Shown piece by piece: positions 27,876 through 36,127 of a stretch of DNA of 64,000 nucleotides. The number at the start of each line of letters is the position of its first letter. The first letter of the stretch is position 1. The stretch covers positions 2,025,001 to 2,089,000 of the forward strand of contig NZ_JANJZA010000001.1 in the NCBI RefSeq assembly GCF_026157035.1, in the 5' to 3' direction. This DNA is from Sphingomicrobium nitratireducens. Its GTDB lineage: Bacteria > Pseudomonadota > Alphaproteobacteria > Sphingomonadales > Sphingomonadaceae. Made by a program: the position numbers and the translations under genes. The notes beneath the pieces were generated by a model. That model was not told the DNA's origin, did no database searches, and worked only from the letters and a program-made list of their open reading frames with translations.

Positions 27876-28775
27876 CTATCCCCGTTCCCGCATCGCCATG
27901 CCATCCGGAACGCTCTTGAGGTGCACGTCGCGCTGCGGAAACGGAATCTCGATGCCCTCGTCCTTGAAGGCCCACCAGATCGCCTTGAGGACCTCGCTGC
28001 GTACGTTGCCCACGCCGCTTTCCGGGTCCCTGATCCACGCCTGGATCTCGAAATTGACGCTGTTGTCGCCGAACTCCTTGAGCCACACGTTGGGCTTGGG
28101 GTTCTTGAGCACGCGGTTGCACGCGGCGGTGCACTCGATGAGGATTTCCTCGACCCGCTTGAGATCGCTGTTGTAGCTGACGCCGACCGGGATCTGGATG
28201 CGCACGTTCTTGGACGAGTAGCTCCAGTTCTCGACCGTCTCGGTCATCAGCAGTTCGTTCGGGATCAGGAATTCCTTGCCATCGCGCGTGATCATCGAGA
28301 CCGCGCGCGTGCCGATCTTGCTGATCGCGCCGAAATAGTCGTTCACGACGATGACGTCGCCGGGTTTGACCGAGCGGTCCATCAGGAGGATCAGCCCGGC
28401 GATGAAGTTGCCGAAGGTCTTCTGGAGCCCGAAACCGACCGCAAGGCCGAGCGCACCCGAGAAGAAGGCAAGGCTGGATAGGTCGAAGCCGACGAGGTCG
28501 ATGCCGATGAAGAAGACGATCGCGAAGATGACGATCGAGGCGATCTTTTCCGCGAGCAGGCCCTGCGCGGCGTCGAAGCGGCTGGCGCGCCGGATCAGCC
28601 TTTTGACCGACCAGAGCGACATCTTGAAGACGAGGAACAGCCCGACCGCGACGACGCTCCACGTGAGCACGTCGAGCACGGAAACGCGGAAATGGCCCAC
28701 CGCGAGCGCGATGTCGTCGAGCCCGTCGAACAGGCGCACGGTGGTGCCAACCACCTTGTCTTCGACCGAATTCAT
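27876..28775 (-). CDS. MscS-family mechanosensitive channel
   Basis: A 299-residue small-conductance channel with three to four N-terminal helices. The pore helix is AFFSGALGLAVGFGLQ followed by the conserved kink and KPGDVI beta-domain entry. The cytoplasmic alpha/beta vestibule runs to FPQRDVHL, the usual end of the family. Such channels release solutes on osmotic down-shock. Another, different MscS-like protein is encoded at 38264-39565. Confidence 0.9.
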   Translation of the reverse strand: MNSVEDKVVGTTVRLFDGLDDIALAVGHFRVSVLDVLTWSVVAVGLFLVFKMSLWSVKRLIRRASRFDAAQGLLAEKIASIVIFAIVFFIGIDLVGFDLSSLAFFSGALGLAVGFGLQKTFGNFIAGLILLMDRSVKPGDVIVVNDYFGAISKIGTRAVSMITRDGKEFLIPNELLMTETVENWSYSSKNVRIQIPVGVSYNSDLKRVEEILIECTAACNRVLKNPKPNVWLKEFGDNSVNFEIQAWIRDPESGVGNVRSEVLKAIWWAFKDEGIEIPFPQRDVHLKSVPDGMAMRERG

Positions 28776-28823
28776 GGATTCCTGCCTAACGCAGGCGAAA
28801 CGACTTGTCGAACGGCGGCAGGA

Positions 28824-29249
28824 TCAGAGTATATATTTCATCCGCACCTGCTTGACGCTCTCGCCTGCGGGCAGTTCGAACGCCACGTCGCGGCCGCGCG
28901 GGGGGCCCATGCGGATCTTGGGATTGTTGGAAAAGCCGAAGCCTTCCTTGGGGATCTTTGTGAATAGGTCGAGGCGGCCGTTGGCATTCTCGTCGTGGAG
29001 CAGGAGCAAATAATAGCGCCCGGGCTCGAGCCCGTCGAAGCGCAGCACCTTGGCCTCGCTCGCGCCGACGCTACGCTTAAAGGCATCGGGATCCTCGCTG
29101 CAGTCGAGAAAATCGTCGGCGCGCGTCAGGCAGGCGCGCACCTTGCCCTTGGCGTTGCGCAGGTTCGAGATTTCGACGGTGAGGTCAGCTGTCGCGTGCT
29201 GCGGCGCGGGCGCGGGGCCTGCTGCCGACACGGCCAGCCCCGCCAGCAT
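28824..29249 (-). CDS. DUF2141 domain protein
   Basis: A 141-residue exported protein from ATG 29249, with a short hydrophobic leader MLAGLAVSAAG and likely cleavage after QHA. The DUF2141 beta-sandwich is clear from ADLTVEISNLRNAKGKVRACL, the paired cysteines, YYLLLLHDENANGRLD and the GFSNNP...GPP end. The start is uncertain: an Arg-Arg n-region (NSRRLVGA) lies just before this ATG without a usable start codon, and the alternative ATG at 29363 would give a strange 38-residue extension. It overlaps the upstream desaturase gene by 65 bases. DUF2141 genes are often next to sterol-desaturase genes. Confidence 0.75.
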   Translation of the reverse strand: MLAGLAVSAAGPAPAPQHATADLTVEISNLRNAKGKVRACLTRADDFLDCSEDPDAFKRSVGASEAKVLRFDGLEPGRYYLLLLHDENANGRLDLFTKIPKEGFGFSNNPKIRMGPPRGRDVAFELPAGESVKQVRMKYIL

Positions 29250-29982
29250 CGCGCCGACGAGGCGCCTGGAATTCGCCCAGCCCGCGATCGGTGCCGCAAA
29301 GATGGTCCCAGAAGCGGAAGTAGAGGCCGTAATTGCAGCGATATTTCTGGTGATGAAGCTCATGATGGCTCGCGGTTATCAGTCCTCGCCCAAATAAACC
29401 ATGAACAAGACCGCGCGGAAACAATTCCCAGCCCATGTGATTGGTGACACCCATCACCGTCATCACGGTGAGGACGAGGAGCAGCATCGCGGCGTGGATG
29501 GGGACGAGGAAGACGAGCGCGGGGATCACGACCGCGCCGGTCACCGCTTCCCACGGGTGAAAGCTCATCGCCGCCCAGGCGGTGGGCGGGCGGCTGGCGT
29601 GGTGGACCGCGTGGACGCGCTTGAACAGAGGCGGCCAGTGCATCGCGCGGTGGGTCCAGTAGAACCAGGTGTCGTGGAGGGCGAGGTAGACGAGCACCGA
29701 GACGGGCGGCCACCACAAGGGCATGGCGTCCCAGTCGGTATAGATCTTCGTCCAGCCGCGCGCCTGCCAGCCCCACGCGACGAGGCCTGCGGGGAAACCG
29801 TAGATGGCCGCGGAGGCGAGGCTGTAGGCGATTTCCATGCGAACCTGCTTGCCCTGCCCCGCAAGGCGGCCGGGGAAACGGCGCGCGGTCCAGGCCGCGA
29901 ACAGGCCGCTTGAGACGAGGTAGCGCACCGCGACGATGGCGGTCATCGCCAGCATGGAAAGGACAATCGCAATGGCCATCAT
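29185..29982 (-). CDS. Fatty-acid-hydroxylase superfamily membrane protein (sterol desaturase-like)
   Basis: A 265-residue di-iron membrane oxygenase with four or more hydrophobic segments. The histidine clusters are intact: HDTWFYWTH, H-x2-HH in VHAVHHAS, and HHELHHQKY with HMGWE between. After the conserved CGTDRGLGEF the last 27 residues become a low-complexity Arg/Ala/Gly stretch read through the start of the DUF2141 gene, so the natural C-terminus may have been lost or extended. It is transcribed away from crtY with only 35-44 bases between start codons. Carotenoid, hopanoid or fatty-acid hydroxylation are all possible. Confidence 0.8.
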   Translation of the reverse strand: MMAIAIVLSMLAMTAIVAVRYLVSSGLFAAWTARRFPGRLAGQGKQVRMEIAYSLASAAIYGFPAGLVAWGWQARGWTKIYTDWDAMPLWWPPVSVLVYLALHDTWFYWTHRAMHWPPLFKRVHAVHHASRPPTAWAAMSFHPWEAVTGAVVIPALVFLVPIHAAMLLLVLTVMTVMGVTNHMGWELFPRGLVHGLFGRGLITASHHELHHQKYRCNYGLYFRFWDHLCGTDRGLGEFQAPRRRDAGGAGRVGSRPRARAAARDS

Positions 29983-30026
29983 GGGAAGACTAGGCGACCT
30001 CTCTGGCCCTCGCTAGGGTGAATGCG

Positions 30027-31178
30027 ATGGCAGGCGGGCACGATCTCATCATCCTCGGCGGCGGGCTGGCGGGATCGTTGGCGGCGCTGGCGCTTCGCGA
30101 CCGCAAGAGCGACCTTGATGTACTGCTCGTCGAGCAGGGCGAGGCGCTGGGCGGCAACCATGTCTGGTCTTTTTTCGACAGCGATGTGGCGCAAGAAGAC
30201 CGCGCCTGGCTCGACCCGCTGGTGGTTCGGCACTGGAATGGGAACGAAGTCCGGTTTCCCCATCGCACGCGCCGCCTGTCCAGTGGTTACAACAGCATCA
30301 CCAGCGAGCGGCTCGACAGCGTGGTGCGGACCGCACTCGGAGCGGATGCGGTCTTGCGGGGCGAGGTGCGCGAGGCGGGGCCGGGCCACGTCGTCCTCGC
30401 CGACGGGAAGCGGCTCGAGGCCAAGGCGGTGCTCGATGCGCGCGGCCTCGACAAGCCGCCCGAGGGCATCGCCTGCGGCTACCAGAAATTCCTCGGCCGG
30501 ATGCTGGTAATCGAGGGCGGGCACGGCGTCGAGCGGCCGGTCATCATGGACGCCGACGTCGACCAGTCCGACGGATACCGCTTCGTCTACCTCTTGCCCT
30601 TCGACGAGACGCATCTGTTCGTCGAGGACACTTATTATCACGACCGCCCCGAGCTGGACGCGGCAGCGCTCGGGCGGCGGCTCGACCTCTATGCCGCCGC
30701 GAAGGGCTGGAAGGTCGACGCGATCGAACGCGAGGAAACGGGCGTGCTGCCGGTGGTGAAGTCGGGCGATTTCGACGCGCTGTGGCCCGATAGCGACCCG
30801 CTCGCTCGCGCGGGGGTGCGCGCGGGGCTGTTCCATCACCTCACCAGCTATTCGCTGCCCGATGCGGTGCGTTTCGCCTCGTGGCTGACGCAGCGCATGC
30901 CGGTCGGGGGCGAGGCGCTCGGCAAGGCAGCGAGAGCGATGGCGCGGGCGCATTGGCGGCGGTCGGGTTTCGAGCGGGTGCTCGCGCGGATGCTGCTCGG
31001 CGCGGCCGATCCGGGCGACCGCTATCGCATCCTCGAACGCTTCTACGGGCTTGAGGAGGGGTTGATAGCGCGATTCTATGCGGGCAGGTCGAGCATAATG
31101 GACCGCTTTCGCATCCTTGCCGGAAAACCGCCCGTGCCGATCGGCCGCGCCATCGGCGCTATCCTGGAGCGCGAGTGA
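30027..31178 (+). CDS. crtY: Lycopene beta-cyclase CrtY
   Basis: A 383-residue flavoprotein cyclase. Start is taken as ATG 30027 (MAGGHDLIILGGGLAG); ATG 30018 would add three residues. It has the N-terminal Rossmann motif GGGLAGSLAAL, the VWSFFDSD block, the family E-D-T-Y-Y (FVEDTYYHD) active-site region and the FYGL...RFYAG C-terminal helices. It converts lycopene to beta-carotene at the membrane. Its TGA overlaps the GTG start of crtI. The short upstream gap means that its promoter must overlap the divergent desaturase start. Confidence 0.95.
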   Translation: MAGGHDLIILGGGLAGSLAALALRDRKSDLDVLLVEQGEALGGNHVWSFFDSDVAQEDRAWLDPLVVRHWNGNEVRFPHRTRRLSSGYNSITSERLDSVVRTALGADAVLRGEVREAGPGHVVLADGKRLEAKAVLDARGLDKPPEGIACGYQKFLGRMLVIEGGHGVERPVIMDADVDQSDGYRFVYLLPFDETHLFVEDTYYHDRPELDAAALGRRLDLYAAAKGWKVDAIEREETGVLPVVKSGDFDALWPDSDPLARAGVRAGLFHHLTSYSLPDAVRFASWLTQRMPVGGEALGKAARAMARAHWRRSGFERVLARMLLGAADPGDRYRILERFYGLEEGLIARFYAGRSSIMDRFRILAGKPPVPIGRAIGAILERE

Positions 31179-32656
31179 GCGAGGATTCCAAGCAGCGCGC
31201 CATCGTCATCGGATCGGGCTTCGGCGGGCTGGCGCTCGCCATCCGCCTGCAATCCGCCGGCATCGCGACGACCATCGTCGAGGCGCGCGACAAGCCGGGC
31301 GGGCGGGCCTATTTCTGGGAACGCGACGGTCACGTGTTCGACGCCGGGCCGACCGTCATCACCGATCCTGATTGCCTGAAGCGGCTGTGGGCGCTGTCGG
31401 GGCAGGACATGGCGCGCGATGTCGACCTCGTGCCCGTCGATCCCTTCTACGCACTCGACTGGCCCGACGGGACGCGCTTCGACTACACCAATGACGAAAC
31501 GCGGCTGATGGAGCAGATCGCCGCGCTGGAGCCGCGCGATGTCGACGGGTACAAACGCTTCCTCGACTATTCGGAAGGCGTTTTTCGCGAGGGCTACGAG
31601 AAGCTCGGCACCAAGGCCTTCCTCAAACTCACCGACATGCTGAAGGCCGCGCCCGCGCTGGCGCGCTACCAGGCGTGGCGGAGCGTCTATTCCATCGTTG
31701 CAAAGTTTGTGCGCGAAGAACATTTGCGGCAGGCATTTTCGTTCCACACGCTGCTTGTGGGGGGCAATCCGTTCACCTGCTCGTCTATCTATGCCCTCAT
31801 TCACAAGCTCGAGCGCGATGGCGGGGTATGGTTCGCCAAAGGCGGCACCAACCGCCTCGTCGCGGGGATGGTGGCCTTGTTCGAGCGGCTGGGCGGAACG
31901 CTGCGACTGGGCGATCCGGTCACGTCGATCGCGACTAGGAACGGGCGCGCGAGCGGGGTGAGGACGGCCAGCGGCTGGTCGGCGGACGCCGACATGGTGG
32001 CGAGCAACGGCGACGTGGTCGCGACCTACCGACTGCTCGATCACGCGCGCGGGAAAAGCGAGGCGAAGCGGCTGGCGAAGAAGAAATTCTCGCCGAGCCT
32101 GTTCGTGCTCCACTTCGGGCTCGAGGGCAGCTTCCCCGAAATCCCGCACCACATGATCCTGTTCGGGCCGCGCTACAAAGGGCTGCTCGGCGACATTTAC
32201 GACCGCGGCAGGCTGGCGCCCGACCCGGCGCTCTACCTCCATCACCCGACCAGGACCGACCCGTCGATGGCGCCCGAGGGCTGCTCGACCTTCTACGCGC
32301 TCGCTCCCGTCCCGCATCGCGGGCGCGCCGACGTCGACTGGCAGGCCCAGGGCGAAGCCTATGCCGAGACCATCCTCGACACGCTGGAGGAACGGCTGAT
32401 CCCGGAACTCCGCAGCCGTATCCGCACCCGCTTCCACTATACGCCCGCCGATTTCGAGAGCGACCTGTTCGCGCATCTGGGTTCGGCCTTCAGCCTCGAG
32501 CCCGTGCTGACCCAGTCGGCCTGGTTCCGCGTCCACAATCGCGACAACGAGATCTCCAACCTCTATTTCGTCGGCGCGGGTACGCATCCGGGCGCAGGCA
32601 TCCCGGGTGTGGTCGGCAGCGCCGAGGCGACCGCAAGGCTGATGATCGATGGATGA
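31175..32656 (+). CDS. crtI: Phytoene desaturase CrtI
   Basis: A 493-residue FAD-dependent desaturase starting with GTG, which overlaps the crtY stop. The dinucleotide loop IGSGFGGLALAIRLQSAG lies at about 12-29, and the C-terminal FAD signature is GAGTHPGAGIPGVVGSAE. Length and the TFYALAPVPH block are typical for bacterial CrtI, which converts phytoene to lycopene in four steps. It overlaps crtB by eight bases, so crtY-I-B are translated as a coupled operon. Confidence 0.96.
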   Translation: MSEDSKQRAIVIGSGFGGLALAIRLQSAGIATTIVEARDKPGGRAYFWERDGHVFDAGPTVITDPDCLKRLWALSGQDMARDVDLVPVDPFYALDWPDGTRFDYTNDETRLMEQIAALEPRDVDGYKRFLDYSEGVFREGYEKLGTKAFLKLTDMLKAAPALARYQAWRSVYSIVAKFVREEHLRQAFSFHTLLVGGNPFTCSSIYALIHKLERDGGVWFAKGGTNRLVAGMVALFERLGGTLRLGDPVTSIATRNGRASGVRTASGWSADADMVASNGDVVATYRLLDHARGKSEAKRLAKKKFSPSLFVLHFGLEGSFPEIPHHMILFGPRYKGLLGDIYDRGRLAPDPALYLHHPTRTDPSMAPEGCSTFYALAPVPHRGRADVDWQAQGEAYAETILDTLEERLIPELRSRIRTRFHYTPADFESDLFAHLGSAFSLEPVLTQSAWFRVHNRDNEISNLYFVGAGTHPGAGIPGVVGSAEATARLMIDG

Positions 32657-33581
32657 GCGGCGCGCCCGGCTGGTCGAGGAGGCGCAGCGCATCATCGCGG
32701 CCGGTTCGAAGAGTTTCCGCTTCGCCAGCCAGCTGTTCGACCGCGACACGCGCGAACGCAGCTGGCTGCTCTACAGCTGGTGCCGCGCGTGCGACGACAT
32801 TACCGACGGGCAGACGCTCGGCCACGACGCCGCGCCCCCGCCCGACCCGCAGGCGCGCATCTCCTTCATCGAGGAGAAGACCGCCGCCGCGCTCGCGGGC
32901 GAGCCGACCGGGCTTGCCCCGTTCGACGCGCTGGCGCTGGTGGCGGAGGAGACCGGCATCCCGCCTGCAGTGACGCGCGATCACCTTGCGGGCTTCGCGC
33001 GCGACGCGGCGGGTTGGCGGCCCGAGAAGAGCGAGGACCTCCTCTCCTACTGCTACCAGGTCGCGGGCGCGGTGGGCGTGATGATGGCGCACGTGATGGG
33101 CGTCGAGCCGGACGAGACCGACACGCTCGACCGCGCCGCAGACCTCGGTATCGCCTTCCAGCTCGCCAATATCGCGCGCGACCTCGTCGAGGACGCCAAG
33201 GTCGGGCGCACCTACCTGCCCGCCCAGTGGCTGCGCGAGGAAGGCCTGACGGAGGGCGAGCTTGCCGACCCGGGCCACCGCCCTGCTCTCGCGCGCATGG
33301 CGCGGCGGCTGGCCGATCTTGCCGACACCTATCGCGCCTCCTCCAAGGTCGGGGCGGCTCGCCTGCCGTTTCGCAGCCGCTGGGCTGTGCTGGCCGCCGC
33401 GCGCATCTACGGCCGCGTTGCCGAACAGGCGCGCGAACTCGGCGAGAGGGCTTGGGACAGCCGCATCGTCGTGCCCAAAGGCGAAAAGGCGTGGTTGGTA
33501 CTAAGAGCGTTCGGTGACGCGATGGCCCCGGCGCGGGACGTCAGTCGCGCGGGGCTGTGGACGCGCCCCTCGGCGACCTGA
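32649..33581 (+). CDS. crtB: Phytoene synthase CrtB
   Basis: A 310-residue squalene/phytoene synthase. The first Asp-rich motif is RACDDITD after the SKSFRFAS opening; the second is in LANIARDLVEDAKVGRTYLP. It condenses two GGPP molecules to phytoene. Start is the ATG at 32649 in the DERRARLVEEA frame; another ATG at 32653 is in a different frame. The last 41 bases overlap, tail to tail, the end of crtZ on the other strand. GGPP synthase (crtE) is not in the window. Confidence 0.95.
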   Translation: MDERRARLVEEAQRIIAAGSKSFRFASQLFDRDTRERSWLLYSWCRACDDITDGQTLGHDAAPPPDPQARISFIEEKTAAALAGEPTGLAPFDALALVAEETGIPPAVTRDHLAGFARDAAGWRPEKSEDLLSYCYQVAGAVGVMMAHVMGVEPDETDTLDRAADLGIAFQLANIARDLVEDAKVGRTYLPAQWLREEGLTEGELADPGHRPALARMARRLADLADTYRASSKVGAARLPFRSRWAVLAAARIYGRVAEQARELGERAWDSRIVVPKGEKAWLVLRAFGDAMAPARDVSRAGLWTRPSAT

Positions 33582-34062
33582 TCTCGGCCTCGTCGCGGCG
33601 CTTGAGGGCGCCCTTCAATTTCTCGACCGGCGGCGCGTAGATGAAGCCGAAGCTGACCGCGCCCTCGCGGCTCTCGACCGCGTGGTGGATGCGGTGCGCC
33701 TGGACGATCCGCTTGAAATAGGTCGAGCGCGGGACGATGCGGTGCGCGACGCGGTTGTGGACGATGACGTCGTGGAAGCCGAAATAGATGGCGCCATAGG
33801 CGGCGATGCCCGCGCCGACCCAGGTCGCCCAGTCGCCCCAGCCCGCCTGCACCCCGCCGTAGAGCAGCACGATCGAGGGCACCGCGAAGATCGCGGCGTA
33901 GAGGTCGTTGAGTTCGAACCGACCCGTCCGCTCGCGGTGGTGGCTTTCGTGGAGGATCCAGCCAAGCCGCCCGTGCATCACCCAGCGATGCGCGACATAG
34001 GCGACGCCTTCCATCGCCGCGACGGTCGCCACGAACAAGCCGATCCCAGCCAGCCAGGACAT
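33541..34062 (-). CDS. crtZ: Beta-carotene 3-hydroxylase CrtZ
   Basis: A 173-residue membrane di-iron hydroxylase with all family histidines: HRWVMHG, HESHH, HDVIVH and HRIHHA. Four hydrophobic helices are evident. It hydroxylates beta-carotene to zeaxanthin, completing the pathway with crtYIB. The C-terminal tail after the last conserved block is short and polar. Its 3' end is antisense to the 3' end of crtB. It is followed upstream by a 104-residue protein gene, two bases away on the same strand. Confidence 0.95.
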   Translation of the reverse strand: MSWLAGIGLFVATVAAMEGVAYVAHRWVMHGRLGWILHESHHRERTGRFELNDLYAAIFAVPSIVLLYGGVQAGWGDWATWVGAGIAAYGAIYFGFHDVIVHNRVAHRIVPRSTYFKRIVQAHRIHHAVESREGAVSFGFIYAPPVEKLKGALKRRDEAEIRSPRGASTAPRD

Positions 34063-34064
34063 GG

Positions 34065-34379
34065 TTACTGCTCCTGCCCCGCGAGGAAATGCATCAACTG
34101 GGCGAGCGTCGCTTCCATCTGGTCCTGCATCTGGCTGATCAGCTCGTTCTCGCGCATGCCCTCATGGTCTAGCGGCTTGGAATAGCTGTCCGAGAAGGCC
34201 TGGAGGTCTTCCTGGTCGAACACGCCGCGCGCGACGAGGCGCGCGAGGATCACGAGGAGCCCGTTGGTATTGGCGATATTGCCCGCCACCAGCGCCTCGT
34301 CGACCATGGTCAGCCGCTGCCGGCCTTCCTCGTCCTCGGCCTCGATATCGTCGATTTCGGTGTCGTCCATGAGCGCCAT
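34065..34379 (-). CDS. Small acidic helical protein, unknown function
   Basis: A 104-residue protein begun at ATG 34379, with GAGGGG six bases upstream; a longer frame to 34448 overlaps the neighbouring glycosylase. The first 25 residues are very acidic (DDTEIDDIEAEDEE). The rest is predicted helical and ends in LMHFLAGQEQ. No membrane segment. It sits between a DNA glycosylase and crtZ with spacings of one and two bases, so all three are probably co-transcribed. I do not recognise the family. Confidence 0.65.
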   Translation of the reverse strand: MALMDDTEIDDIEAEDEEGRQRLTMVDEALVAGNIANTNGLLVILARLVARGVFDQEDLQAFSDSYSKPLDHEGMRENELISQMQDQMEATLAQLMHFLAGQEQ

Positions 34380-34380
34380 A

Positions 34381-34899
34381 CTAGGCCCCTCGCGGCGGAG
34401 CGCCAGCATGTTCGGCGAGCACGGCCCATTTTTCCGCCTTGGCCGCATAGGTCATGCGCGCGTGAGCGGGGCTGGATGAAGGAAGATCGACAAGGGCCGC
34501 CTCGATGCCCTCAAGCACGCGCCGCCCGAGCGTTGCCGCCTTCGCGCCGTTGAAGGCGATGGCGCGAAGCTGCTCCTGCCCGGCGACATAGTCGGCGAGC
34601 GGATTGGGCTCGGCGCGCCTGATCGCGCTGTCGAGGCTGCCGGAACGCTCGGCCCTGCCGACAACGTCCCACAGGGCGATGCCGCGAACGGCCAGTCGCT
34701 CCAGCCGCACCTCGTAGTCCAGCGCTTCCATTTCGTCACCGATCGCCCCGCCGAGCAGCTTCCAGAAGAGATTGCGCGGGTGGGCGTAATAGCGCGCCTC
34801 GGCGAGCGAGCGTTCGCCCGGAAGGCTCCCGAGAATGAGAAGGCGTGGGCGCGCTGCGCCGACCGGGGGAAGTCCTTGCTTGAGTGCGACGCTTGCCAT
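34381..34899 (-). CDS. DNA-deoxyinosine (hypoxanthine-DNA) glycosylase, UDG superfamily
   Basis: A 172-residue member of the uracil-DNA glycosylase superfamily, family 6 (HDG). The defining opening is LLILGSLPGERS followed by YYAHPRNLFWKLL, where the Asn replaces the catalytic Asp of classical UDGs. The C-terminal SSSPAHARM replaces the HPSP loop. HDG enzymes remove hypoxanthine formed by adenine deamination, starting base-excision repair. Length and motif order fit well. Confidence 0.88.
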   Translation of the reverse strand: MASVALKQGLPPVGAARPRLLILGSLPGERSLAEARYYAHPRNLFWKLLGGAIGDEMEALDYEVRLERLAVRGIALWDVVGRAERSGSLDSAIRRAEPNPLADYVAGQEQLRAIAFNGAKAATLGRRVLEGIEAALVDLPSSSPAHARMTYAAKAEKWAVLAEHAGAPPRGA

Positions 34900-34975
34900 C
34901 GCGCAAGGCTAGCCGCGCCGCGCCGTCGCGCCAATGCTTGCCGCGCGCCCCTGCAAGCCGCTAAGCCCCCAATCC

Positions 34976-36127
34976 ATGAAGCCGAGCGACATGCGTATCG
35001 CCCTTTTCACGGGCAACTATAATTATGTTCGCGATGGCGCGAACCAGGCGCTGAACCGCCTCGTCGATTATCTGCTGCGCCAGGGCGTCAAGGTGCGTGT
35101 CTATGCGCCGACGGTGAAAAATCCCGCCTTTCCCGCGACCGGCGATCTTGTCCACGTCCCCGCGCTCCCGATCCCGGGCCGGTGGGAGTATCGATACCCG
35201 ATGGGCCTGCCGCCACGCGTGCGCCGCGACCTCGAGGCCTTCGCTCCCAACATCGTCCATATCGGCAGCCCCGACATCGCCGCACACCGCGCGGTCACCT
35301 GGGCGAAGAAGCGCGGCATCGGGCGGGTCGGCTCGGTTCACACGCGTTTCGAGACCTATTTCCAATATTATCGCCTCAAGTTCCTCGAGCCCCTGATCTG
35401 CAAGGGATTGAAGCGCCTCTATAATCGCTGCGACGCGCTGGTCGTCCCGGCCCAATCGTCGCTCGACGTGTTGCGCGAGCAGGGCATGAACGACGATATC
35501 TCGATCTGGAGCCGCGGCATCGACCGAGACCAGTTCAACCCCGAACGCCGCGACATGGAGTGGCGCCGCGCGCAGGGCATCGGGGACGACGAAATGGTCG
35601 TCTCCTTCCTCGGCCGCGTGGTGATGGAAAAGGGGCTCGACGTATTCGCCGAGACGATCGCCGCCCTGAAGGCGAAGGGCGTTTCGCACCGCGTCCTCGT
35701 CATCGGCGACGGCCCGCACCGCGATTGGTTCGCGGGCGCGCTGCCCGACGACGCGGTGTTCGTCGGGCACCAGGAGGGCGCCGACCTCGCCCGCGCGCTC
35801 GCGTCGAGCGATGTCTTCTTCAACCCCTCGATCACCGAGACGTTCGGCAACGTCACGCTCGAGGCGATGGCGTGCGCGCTGCCCGTGGTCGCGGTGGCGG
35901 CGACCGGCACCACCAGCCTCGTCGAGGATGGGGTCAGCGGGAGCCTTGCGCCCGCCTACGACATCGAGGGGCTCGCCGACGCGCTCGCCGCCTATGCCGC
36001 CGATCCCGGCTTGCGCGCCGCCCATGGCGCGGCCGGGCTCGAAAGCGCGCGCGGCCGCGACTGGGACAGCATCAACGCCGCCGTGCTCGACGTCTATCGC
36101 CGCGTTGCGGAACGCTACGCCGCCTAG
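34976..36127 (+). CDS. GT4-family glycosyltransferase
   Basis: A 383-residue GT-B fold enzyme. The N-terminal Gly/Asn-rich loop is GNYNYVRDGANQAL, and the nucleotide-sugar half has FLGRVVMEKGLD, VIGDGPHR and the E-x7-E motif ITETFGNVTLEAMACA. The sequence resembles SqdX/MgtA-type lipid or mannosyl transferases. ATG 34976 is used; 34991 (MRIALFTGN) is an equally good start. Acceptor is unknown, probably a glycolipid. The TAG shares the CTAG tetranucleotide with the stop of the convergent PadR gene. Confidence 0.85.
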   Translation: MKPSDMRIALFTGNYNYVRDGANQALNRLVDYLLRQGVKVRVYAPTVKNPAFPATGDLVHVPALPIPGRWEYRYPMGLPPRVRRDLEAFAPNIVHIGSPDIAAHRAVTWAKKRGIGRVGSVHTRFETYFQYYRLKFLEPLICKGLKRLYNRCDALVVPAQSSLDVLREQGMNDDISIWSRGIDRDQFNPERRDMEWRRAQGIGDDEMVVSFLGRVVMEKGLDVFAETIAALKAKGVSHRVLVIGDGPHRDWFAGALPDDAVFVGHQEGADLARALASSDVFFNPSITETFGNVTLEAMACALPVVAVAATGTTSLVEDGVSGSLAPAYDIEGLADALAAYAADPGLRAAHGAAGLESARGRDWDSINAAVLDVYRRVAERYAA

